Source of the DNA: Sodalis glossinidius str. 'morsitans'
Lineage (GTDB): Bacteria; Pseudomonadota; Gammaproteobacteria; Enterobacterales; Enterobacteriaceae
Assembly (NCBI RefSeq): GCF_000010085.1
Contig: NC_007712.1
Coordinates: 372,001 to 436,000, forward strand
DNA length: 64,000 nt
Reading direction: 5' to 3'
Part shown: positions 56,757 through 64,000 of the stretch, piece by piece
Numbering within the stretch: position 1 is the stretch's first letter
How the letters are laid out: the number at the start of each line of letters is the position of its first letter
Translations under genes and position numbers: made by a program
The notes under the pieces: generated by a model
Told to the model about the DNA's origin: nothing
Databases searched by the model: none
Seen by the model: the letters and a program-made list of their open reading frames with translations, nothing else

Positions 56757-57268
56757 AAAACGCGGCCCTGGTTAAATGAAATGAATGTAAGCCAACGCAA
56801 AATCCTACCCATCGGATTACATGCAAACCTTGGCGGGGGTAATGTGATCTGCTTGGCAACGCTTTACTGGATAAAGAAGACATAATAAGCAAAAAAAAGA
56901 TTTGTCTTTTCGTCTACAGTGAATAACTTTCTTCGCAATTTATATTTAGTTAATCACTTTATCCATGCTTGCCGAAGAACGTCACGGCCTATGACGCCAG
57001 TTACAGACGAATTTTTGATCTTTATTGCGGCTTATTTTTTTCTCTGATATTGTTGCGATAAGCATAAATAAGTCTGAAAATGAAACGGGTGTTCATTGAC
57101 TACACAGCCGTTCAGGCCTCTGAAAGATAAAACGGTTCAATCTTCACTTTAACAAAAGTTCTGGCGGTCGATATTTTCCAGGTAACTGTTTGCTAAGTGA
57201 AATTATCGCGGCTTGCCGATCGGTGGCGGGGGAGTCAGGATTTGCGATGGGCTGAGACCGAACAGAGT
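56757..57268. other. AT-rich spacer beside the prophage repressor
   Basis: About 510 bases without a recognised gene. A P2-type prophage would have its integrase here, next to the repressor; none is visible. Confidence 0.5.
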
Positions 57269-57862
57269 TTATACACAGCTCAATATCACTTGGGCAATGA
57301 TGCGAATGTCTTGTAAACCGCATTCAAAGGGCATTTCTCCCCCACATACTTTCACCCGACCGATCGGGATGCGAAACAGATCGCGAACCATCAGACGGCC
57401 TTCAATTTCTGTTAACCAGCGGCCGTCGTTCACTTCATTGAACTGATAATCGACAATATAGCGTTTAGCCCCATCCATTAGCATGCCGGGTCGGACGGGG
57501 ATATCCCGCTCGGGTTTAAACCAACCGATATCAAGGTAAAATGTCCCGGCGTCATAGATTTCACCTCTAAGAAGGTGCTTTGCCGGCACCTCCAGTGTTT
57601 GCTGCTGACTTTGATTGCGCGCGTTCGGACCGGCAAACATATCTCCCTGACCACCGGTGAGCCATTCCAGCCGGACACCGGTATCCACCAGGCACTTGAC
57701 CACTAAATCGGAAGGGTATAAATCTCTTTTATAGCGCATGGAAAGATTGCTGGCCGTGATACCGAGGTGCTTGCAATACTCAATTTTAGTATCAAAACCA
57801 TAGGCTTGGATAATTCTGTCCAGGACCGCACCGCCTCCTGCTTTAAAATTTATAGTTAACAT
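57269..57862 (-). CDS. phage CI-type repressor (P2/186 family)
   Basis: 197 residues from the ATG at 57862 (MLTINFKAGGGAVLDRIIQAYGF); the longer frame adds 52 unlike residues. N-terminal helix-turn-helix (IEYCKHLGITASNLSMRYKRDLYPSDLVVKCLVDTGVRLEWL) and the C-terminal domain of the 186-CI family (LLMDGAKRYIVDYQFNEVNDGRWLTEIEG, PIGRVKVCGGEMPFECGLQDIRIIAQV). It maintained lysogeny; its target genes appear to be lost. Open frame, so possibly still expressed. Confidence 0.88.
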   Translation of the reverse strand: MLTINFKAGGGAVLDRIIQAYGFDTKIEYCKHLGITASNLSMRYKRDLYPSDLVVKCLVDTGVRLEWLTGGQGDMFAGPNARNQSQQQTLEVPAKHLLRGEIYDAGTFYLDIGWFKPERDIPVRPGMLMDGAKRYIVDYQFNEVNDGRWLTEIEGRLMVRDLFRIPIGRVKVCGGEMPFECGLQDIRIIAQVILSCV

Positions 57863-58720
57863 AGCATGGTTTCCGCAAAGATACATTATTCCTTGTAAAT
57901 TATTATTGGCATAACTAATATTAACGTTTAATTTTAACGGTTTATTCTTCCTTTTTGTTAATAAAGAATGATGCCTTATGCCGCTAGAATTTTCAATTAA
58001 CCGCTTTACAGTGTTCAATCATAATGGTGACGCCATAAAAAACGGTGCACAACAGGCTGCCATGGGGCGACATGCCGACTGGAGAGCATCGCCTACTCTT
58101 AGAGATTAATTGACGGTGGATCTTGTCCCCCTATGCAATGGTTTTAGCTAAAGCCATCGGTGCCAGGGAAGCTGTATCTTTATTATCAAATTGTGCCTCC
58201 GGCGCTGTCGGGCGCTGCTCCTCATACTCACAAAGCGCTACAGGAACGGGTTCCGTAGGTCAACAGGGTTATCACCACCACGCGGTTGCGAGCGCGGGCC
58301 TCCGCCAACACCGGGAGTTATGCTTAAGTTGCTGCCGGGACGCCTGACGGCTGCGGATAGGGCAGGTAACCTGGGACTTGCCGGCGTACCCTTCGGCGCA
58401 TTAAACCCGTTGAGGGGGCACAGTGCAGCAGAAATGGTAATGGCATTCCACGCATCTCAATACAGAAAATAAAGAAATTTTTTTGGAATATTTTGCTCCA
58501 TTGTAAAGGAATTTACGCCAACAGGAACTCATGATTTCCCGGCTGAAGCGCAACTAATTTTTTATCCATGAAGGAATACAGATGAATAGTGGTTGCGCTT
58601 TTACAATTTCAACGTTATAAACATGATATTTCGCCTGATGTATTCGGGATGACCCTCTTTTTATTCTCGGGGCGATGCGACAATTTACAAAGAAAAATCA
58701 TGTTATAACGAGGAGGATCA
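57863..58720. other. decayed region right of the repressor
   Basis: About 860 bases. It starts with the repressor's own promoter area. Plus frames at 58123 and 58191 have no ribosome site or recognisable domain. P2-type phages carry cox, B and A genes here; I see none. Confidence 0.5.
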
Positions 58721-58906
58721 ATGGACCTCACGTTTGATAAGTTGGTGTTGTTAGAGCGAATGGAGTTAATTGCCAGATTGACCACCACGGTAGAATGCCA
58801 TGAAAGAGACAAGGAGATAGCTTTGATGATGATAGCAGAAATCGCGCAAAGCATTCTGGATTCAGATATTGTTCAGAATCAAAATAGAGAGGGATTGGCC
58901 TTTTAA
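58721..58906 (+). CDS. small ORF, 61 residues, function unknown
   Basis: MDLTFDKLVLLERMELIARL... has a strong ribosome site (AACGAGGAGGATCA) immediately before the ATG, is acidic and helical, and ends FLxx-type QNREGLAF. No family recognised. The AT-rich composition differs from the core genes. Position between CI and ogr suggests a phage or morons-type gene. Confidence 0.5.
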   Translation: MDLTFDKLVLLERMELIARLTTTVECHERDKEIALMMIAEIAQSILDSDIVQNQNREGLAF

Positions 58907-59005
58907 GAAAAATATCCTCTCCGTTATTTTCTCGCATGACCGGATAATCTATTACAGGTTATCGATCTGTTTTAATCGACATATTGGCGATATTCTCATC
59001 ATTGT

Positions 59006-59289
59006 CTAAACAGGGTCATGCAGCTTTTTGCTCCTGAGAAAGTTGAGGGTGCGCATTGATATGTCATCAAAGTAAATAGACCGTCTTACGTTCCCTGTTT
59101 CATCGGTCCGGATGGGGAATGTTAGCGGATAAACCCAACACGCATCGTGATCTTCGTTTCAACGATAGGAGAAAGGCACATTCTGACTATTTTCACGTAG
59201 CAATAGGCGCGTCAATACTCATTAATAAATGCATTCAGTGAGTGTAAAATATTACCATTAATTAATTTTATGTTGCCGGCGAAATTCAT
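59006..59289 (-). pseudogene. small broken gene of unknown product
   Basis: A GAGGT site precedes the ATG at 59289: MNFAGNIKLINGNILHSLNAF, then INEY-TGA-RAYCYVKIV, a frameshift, then PFSYR-TGA-NEDHDACWVYPLTFPIRTDETGN, RRSIYFDDISMRTLNFLRSKKLHDPV and TAG. Both TGA codons could be former TGG (Trp). The amino-acid pattern is strongly protein-like, but I cannot name the family. Confidence 0.55.
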
Positions 59290-59296
59290 TGATACC

Positions 59297-59881
59297 TCAA
59301 AGTAAATGGATTTTATTGGAAGAGGAGCTAAGAGAATATATTATATTGCCAAAGCTGAATATGAAATTACCGATATTACTGATGCTACACCTGTAAAATA
59401 AGTTTTCCGCAAATTTATCATTTTTATTCATCAAAGAGCTCAGGGGAGACCAGCAACTCAATAGCCACCGATTCGTATTTGATCGCTGACGGGCCACATA
59501 AGGTAGTTGGTGTTCGGAGAATGAATGATGACACGCTATGCCGGCGGTAACGAGTGTCTCCGTCTCGCTTTTTCTAACGGTTTCGCTGTGGCGAAAGAGA
59601 CAATAGGCAGACTGGGATGGCGATTTTGACAGCCAGTCATGGTGCTTATACCAGGGCAATGCCTCTCTGTGCGACGCTCGCACGGGGGGCTTCGGCAATG
59701 TTGTCGGCGGAGATAAAGGCGGTAGGCGAGCCTCTCGTTTTCGTTTAGCGGAGCCCATCGTCGGGCTAAGAGGCACTGTGGCCGCAGATGAAACGGCCGG
59801 CGATTCGGCCAGCGGCGGATTGTCCACGCCATCATCGGTAGGAGGCCGTGGTGGTTCGGGTATTGCCAGGTGGTTATGCAT
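59297..59881 (-). CDS. hypothetical proline-rich ORF, doubtful
   Basis: 194 codons: a proline-rich N-terminus (PEPPRPPTDDGVDNPPLAE, LPPLSPPTTLPKPPVR) on GC-rich DNA, then an AT-rich, non-protein-like tail next to the small broken gene. No ribosome site. Possibly a fragment of a longer gene. Confidence 0.25.
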   Translation of the reverse strand: MHNHLAIPEPPRPPTDDGVDNPPLAESPAVSSAATVPLSPTMGSAKRKREARLPPLSPPTTLPKPPVRASHREALPWYKHHDWLSKSPSQSAYCLFRHSETVRKSETETLVTAGIACHHSFSEHQLPYVARQRSNTNRWLLSCWSPLSSLMNKNDKFAENLFYRCSISNIGNFIFSFGNIIYSLSSSSNKIHLL

Positions 59882-59889
59882 CGGCGTTT

Positions 59890-60514
59890 TCGTCGTAAGG
59901 ACGCGATTTTCAGGAGGTTAGCGAGCTGTTGACCTACATGACGGGAGGGACGCCCTCTACCTGCTACCGCTTAATTATGGCGACCGTCCGGCTGTCGGCC
60001 AGGAACGGGCTGGTGAGCGGGTTGCCTAGCTGGGGCAGGGAAACAGGACCATCGTTCAAGTCAGCGTTCATTGGTTCACCGTTAAACCACCAGCCCTTGC
60101 GCCGTCTGAGGTTATCGCATAATCTGCCGATATAGCATCTACGCCGCTCGGTAGGGTAAAAGATCGGTTAAAATACGGTCGTCATGACCTCGCGTGAGAA
60201 AACAGGGGCGTGTTTTACGCGTAACTGGTTACGTGACGTGGCGAAGGAGTAGAGCGTCGCTCAGCACGCTTTTAGGCAAGATTGTCAGCATCGTCAGCGA
60301 TAAACCGCCCTGTCGACAGCGCCTTAACATTGATGGGGCACTCATTACCCAGTGATGGTCTCTGTCGGTAAGCGGGGTCGGGCGATTCTCCTGAGGCTGG
60401 CGGGCAGGCGCAGGGTAATTTGGCGCTTAAGGGCCAATTAAGCCGCCAAATAACATACCTTATTCACTGAATGAATAGGTTTGACGATAGGTTTATTGTC
60501 AGAGGATGGCACAA
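59890..60514. other. unassigned region before ogr
   Basis: About 620 bases with short stop-broken frames on both strands. P2 late genes (D) would precede ogr, but I find no match in sight. Confidence 0.45.
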
Positions 60515-60516
60515 CG

Positions 60517-60547
60517 AATAGTTAATGTATTAAGTCGATTAACTATT
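60517..60547. repeat. inverted repeat upstream of ogr
   Basis: AATAGTTAAT (60517-60526) and ATTAACTATT (60538-60547), ten-base perfect arms with an 11-base centre, 68 bases before the ogr ATG. May be an operator or hairpin in the ogr control region. Confidence 0.6.
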
Positions 60548-60614
60548 TGTTAATTCAGCTCCCTTGATGATATCCTTTAAGTGCCGATAGTTAAATCAAT
60601 AAGGAGAAATTGCC

Positions 60615-60818
60615 ATGATGCACTGCCCCCTCTGCAAATCTTCAGCCCATACGCGTTCCAGTCGTTATTTGAGCGAAACAACGAAGGAACGTTATCATCA
60701 ATGTACTAATATCAACTGTGGGCATACCTTTAAAACCTTGGAGAGTATTACCGGATCTATCGTCAAGCCAGGCGTGGTGGCCGCAGTGGTACCGCACGAA
60801 TGTGTTAGCACGGACTAG
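60615..60818 (+). CDS. ogr: Ogr/Delta-family late-gene activator (P2-type)
   Basis: 67 residues: MMHCPLCKSSAHTRSSRYLSETTKERYHQCTNINCGHTFKTLES-type sequence, highly similar to P2 Ogr, with the zinc site CxxC...CxxxxC and the VKPG end. AAGGAGAAATTGCC precedes the ATG. It activates P2/P4 late promoters. In P2 prophages ogr sits at the end opposite int/C, so with the repressor at 57269-57862 it marks the two sides of one prophage whose body is deleted. Confidence 0.93.
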   Translation: MMHCPLCKSSAHTRSSRYLSETTKERYHQCTNINCGHTFKTLESITGSIVKPGVVAAVVPHECVSTD

Positions 60819-61720
60819 TCTGGTCAGGAAATCCTATTTAGTAAAACACTCTTCTTTGATCTGCGCTCAGGGATTCGACATGTTTGATAGATGGAAGATG
60901 AAATATAATTTATTCTTGCTGGTCCTTTTATAGCGAGAGTGATTAATATTTTTCAGTAAGGTACTTAATGAGCCAAACACGTATAAAATAAGACGTAAGT
61001 CCTGAGCGCTCGTGATAAATTTTCCACTGAAATAATTAATTTTTTGTGATTTATCTCTCCGTATTTTTGTCATTTTCTGCCAGAAAGGGCTCTGCCGTAT
61101 CGCCCTCTCTGTGTTAGAGTGAATAATAAATTTACACGCTTTTTAGAAATTGTACTACTGAGATGAACGTCTCTGGTTGTTACGTTTAACCGGGCGTTTA
61201 TATTAGACGATTTTGCAATTGATTTGTTAAAAAATGGTTGCAGGTAAATAACGGTAACCGCTGGGTTACCGTTGCCGACCAATGAGAGATACATTGCCAA
61301 TAGAAATGGCACAATTAGCACTTATTCCAGGCGGTAGAAAAAGGGGACGCTGAAAGATATGCGCGTTTTGCCGCGTCGCCAACGGCTGTATCGCGTAAAC
61401 GTTTTATTAATGCTGCGCTGGTGTGGCGCGCTGACCAGCGTACCCGTGGTCGATCGTTAGTTATCGGTCCGGGCAGGACGCTAAAGGTTCCACTTCGTCA
61501 CCGCCGACCGCAAGTAAACGCTATCTCCTGACGATGATGATGCGGTACCGTGGCAGATTAATCCATAACGCCGCCGGCGCCGATCGCCGGATTGTGCCAC
61601 CTACGCTTGATGTGCGGATAAGCGTAAGGGAAGTCCAGGAGGTAAACGGCAATGATGACAGCGACGTGTCAAGCAAATGCGATCGATAAACGCGACTCGA
61701 CATGCCTTGTGACGGCTGGG
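60819..61720. other. unassigned region after ogr
   Basis: About 900 bases, first AT-rich (to about 61320), then GC-rich. Several short minus frames exist but none has a ribosome site or recognisable motif. The right prophage boundary should lie here; I could not find an att duplication by eye. Confidence 0.45.
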
Positions 61721-62571
61721 CTAAACGGCTAACTGACGTGCCGTCAACCATTCGACTCTGGCCGGATCCCGGTGTGAGAAGAACGCGCTGACGCCGCTGT
61801 CCAACGCTTCGATATGTGTCATCTCTTCCTCGCCGAGTTCAAAGTCGAAAAGCGCAATATTCTCAGCCATATGATCTTTTCGTACTGATTTAGCCAGCGA
61901 GACGATCCCTCGCTGCACGAGCCAGCGCAGGATCACCTGGGCCACGCTTTTGCCATAATGACCTGCAATAGCCTGCAAACGTGGATGGTGGAATATCTCC
62001 TGGCGCCCTTCAGCGAAGGGGGCCCAGGCTTCAGGTTGGATCCCCTTGCTTTTCATCCAGGCAGCGGCATAAGGTTGCTGGTAAAAAGGGTTAATTTCTA
62101 CCTGATTTACCGCAGGGGGAATTTTGTTGAATGCCATGATATCGGCTAGACGATCGGGATGGAAATTGCTAACGCCTATCGCCCTGGTCTTGCCGGCCAG
62201 ATACAGTTCCTCCATTGCACGCTAGGCGCCGTGAATATCGCTATAGGGTTGATGAATGAGGTAGAGATCCAAATAGTTGAGCTGCGGGCGATTAAGGGAT
62301 CGCTCAAATTGTGCTTTTTCCCCCTCATAATTGGCATCCTGCAGCCAAAGTTTGGTGGTGACAAAAAACGCATGACGTTGCAACCCGCTTTGTTTTAAGG
62401 CGTTGCACACCTGAATTTCATTTTGGTATGATGCGGTGGTATCTATTAGGCGATAGCCTAAAGAAATGGTTTCCCGCACGGCACGCTCGCATTCAGCGGG
62501 GTGATTGATCTGATAAACACTAAATCCCACCAGCGGCATAGCAACGCCGTTATTAATGTTTTACTTTGCAT
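61721..62571 (-). pseudogene. aldo/keto reductase (DkgA-like), pseudogene
   Basis: From the ATG at 62571 the start MQSKTLI slips by one base into NNGVAMPLVGFSVYQI. The AKR residues are there: GYRLIDTTASYQNE (Asp, Tyr), TTKLWLQDANY (Lys), YLIHQPYSD (His). A TAG at 62222-62224 replaces the tryptophan expected in GAWRAMEELY. The remainder is open: IGVSNFHPDRLADIMAFN, NQVEINPFYQQ, GIVSLAKSVRKDHMAEN. Family members reduce small aldehydes and diketogluconate. Confidence 0.92.
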
Positions 62572-62896
62572 ACAATGACCTCCGTTTTTCCCGCCTGTTG
62601 ACGCGGGCCTTGATGTGCACTCCTCCCGCGATTTGCCTTTTTGACTGAGGCGGGGGAAAGACAGGATACGTGAGCTGATGGCACAACATTAGGGGACAAA
62701 ATGTGCACGCGTATATGAGCCAAGTTTATTAATCGTTGAGAATCGATATCAACCTTGGCTGAATTTTTAGCAGACGCTTCCGTTTGCATCAAAACCGCTA
62801 CAACTCTTGGCGGCTGTACCGCTTCCTTGCGGATCGTAAGTGCGCTTGTTATCTTTGTCCCCCAATCAATGAATCGTTACAGCTCGGCGGATAGCT
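62572..62896. other. spacer between the reductase and the glycosyltransferase
   Basis: About 325 bases with no recognised gene; should hold both divergent promoters. Confidence 0.5.
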
Positions 62897-64000
62897 ATGC
62901 ACATCCTGAGACACCTTAACCGCGCCAAGAATGCGGCGCTGCGCCAGCTCAAATTCAAAGGACTGAACGCGTGGCTGAACATGACATGCCGTCCGCAGGC
63001 ATGGGCACCGGACAAGATCAAACGGATCCTGTTGTTACGCCTGGACGATAAAATCGGCGATATGGTCATCACGACAGGCACCGCCCGACAACTGGCTGAT
63101 AAGGGGTATCACATTTCGGTTCTTACCGGCCCTGTGTGCGAGGCGTTACTGGCGTACAGCGATGCAGTACACCACACCTATCGCTACGATAAGCGGATGT
63201 CGCTGAGCGTTCTGCGTCAGCAGCGTTTTGACGTGGTCATCGATTTTGACGACGTGCGGAATTACGAAAGACTACGGCTCTTGCATCGTTTGGCGCCGCG
63301 CTATGTAATCGGTTTCAATAAATCGGGTTCGGCGCGCTATGCGCCTCAGCTGGTTTGGCGGGATAGTGAACGTCATATTACTGAACGCCACCGGGCGGTG
63401 CTGGCGCTGTTTAACCTGCTGCCGGCGCCGTTTCGCTATTCGCTCGGACGCGATCCCTCAGCCGTCGACGCGTTAGCGCCTTACTTATCCCGTCCCTCCG
63501 ACGAATGGATCATCGCCATTAATCCTTTCACCGGGTCTGAAGATAAAGATTTTTCCCGTGAACAGGTGGCAGGGTTGATTGCCCATTTGCGGCGGCGCAA
63601 CGTGCGTTTTCGCGTGCTGTTGATAGGTCGCGGCGATTTGCTGCGGCGGTGGGAGTTAGCTGATGCGGCATTTATCGTCGACAGCACCATCAACACGGCG
63701 GTAGAGATCGTGCGCAGCGCCGATCTGGTCGTCAGTCCCGATACTTCAATTGTGCATATGGCCTGCGCCTTTAACACGCCCTTGGTGGCGATATACAATA
63801 CGCGGCGGCTTAAAGATAGTGGGCTGGTAGGCTATAACATCTGGGCACCCCATTACGACAATGCGGTGCAGTTGGTCATCGATCAACCGAGTGTAAGCGA
63901 CTTACCGCTAGACGCATTATGCTTGGCGGTGGATGACAAGCTGGCCGACATCACCCGCCAGCGCCGTAATGGGGAATTAACCCGGTGCCGCGCGGCTACC
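62897..64000 (+). CDS. glycosyltransferase family 9 (heptosyltransferase-like), open at the right edge
   Basis: 368 codons without a stop from the ATG at 62897 (MHILRHLNRAKNAALRQLKF). GT9 pattern: KRILLLRLDDKIGDMVITTGTARQLA, VVIDFDDVRNYERLRLL, WIIAINPFTGSEDKDFS, VLLIGRGDLL, and the donor-binding SADLVVSPDTSIVHMACAFNTPLVAIYN. Family members add heptose or related sugars to the LPS core. It is not near the usual waa genes in this window, so its acceptor is unknown. The gene appears intact and continues past 64000. Confidence 0.88.
   Translation, partial: MHILRHLNRAKNAALRQLKFKGLNAWLNMTCRPQAWAPDKIKRILLLRLDDKIGDMVITTGTARQLADKGYHISVLTGPVCEALLAYSDAVHHTYRYDKRMSLSVLRQQRFDVVIDFDDVRNYERLRLLHRLAPRYVIGFNKSGSARYAPQLVWRDSERHITERHRAVLALFNLLPAPFRYSLGRDPSAVDALAPYLSRPSDEWIIAINPFTGSEDKDFSREQVAGLIAHLRRRNVRFRVLLIGRGDLLRRWELADAAFIVDSTINTAVEIVRSADLVVSPDTSIVHMACAFNTPLVAIYNTRRLKDSGLVGYNIWAPHYDNAVQLVIDQPSVSDLPLDALCLAVDDKLADITRQRRNGELTRCRAAT

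Noticed and set aside
60867..61321. Two minus frames after ogr (68 and 83 codons)
   Set aside because: AT-rich, no ribosome sites, no protein-like conservation visible.

Overview
The window is enterobacterial DNA from a heavily pseudogenised genome, most likely a Sodalis-type insect symbiont (S. glossinidius or a close relative). The evidence is E. coli/Yersinia-like proteins and gene order, GC-rich genes, and roughly half of all genes broken by single-base indels, internal deletions or nonsense codons, alongside perfectly preserved envelope, ribosome and proteostasis genes. The species name is inference.

Layout. 1-4200: an aldA pseudogene split by a 1.2 kb IS110-family element, a broken MFS transporter and a broken Ail/OmpX-like porin gene. 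4547-17724: an intact block npr-rapZ-ptsN-hpf-rpoN-lptB-lptA-lptC-kdsC-kdsD on the minus strand (nitrogen PTS, sigma-54, LPS transport, Kdo synthesis), then mlaFEDCB-ibaG-murA on the plus strand (lipid asymmetry, peptidoglycan precursor). yrbG between them is damaged and runs in frame into kdsD. 17816-24733: degS, degQ, zapG, zapE, rplM-rpsI, sspA-sspB, all intact. 24787-34841: gltD, gltB, yhcC, elbB and mtgA are all dead, with only arcB surviving and carrying an altered C-terminus. 34849-39790: dolP, diaA, (broken yraN), lpoA, rsmI and the RNase P RNA gene. 39810-55040: a long decayed stretch (yhaK, yhaJ, yqjG, yqjF, yqjD/E, hexuronate genes exuR/uxaA, ygjV, ygjR, rlmG) with survivors mzrA, yqjA, alx and an intact TetR regulator. 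55122-61720: accessory DNA with a coiled-coil gene, a broken Ulp1-like cysteine-protease gene, and a P2-type prophage reduced to a CI repressor and an Ogr activator. 61721-64000: a broken aldo-keto reductase and an intact family 9 glycosyltransferase open at the right edge.

Gene order follows E. coli K-12 in one direction (npr to murA; degS to mtgA; dolP to rlmG), but the first two blocks have swapped places. The survivors concern envelope biogenesis (Lpt, Mla, Kds, MurA, LpoA, DolP, DegS/DegQ, YqjA), translation (L13, S9, RNase P, RsmI, HPF) and regulation (sigma-54, ArcB, PtsN/NPr/RapZ). The losses are catabolic (aldehyde and hexuronate use), glutamate synthase and accessory functions, the usual pattern for a host-restricted lifestyle.

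Most interesting items: a structured non-coding 5' segment in the IS110 element that is a candidate bridge RNA, with a CT core at both junctions; paired identical-type operators for a TetR/DJ-1 module; a candidate SUMO/ubiquitin-like protease effector gene; a P2 prophage collapsed to CI plus ogr; a fused yrbG-kdsD frame; an arcB stop loss in a poly-A tract; and clean deletions in gltB at short repeats.
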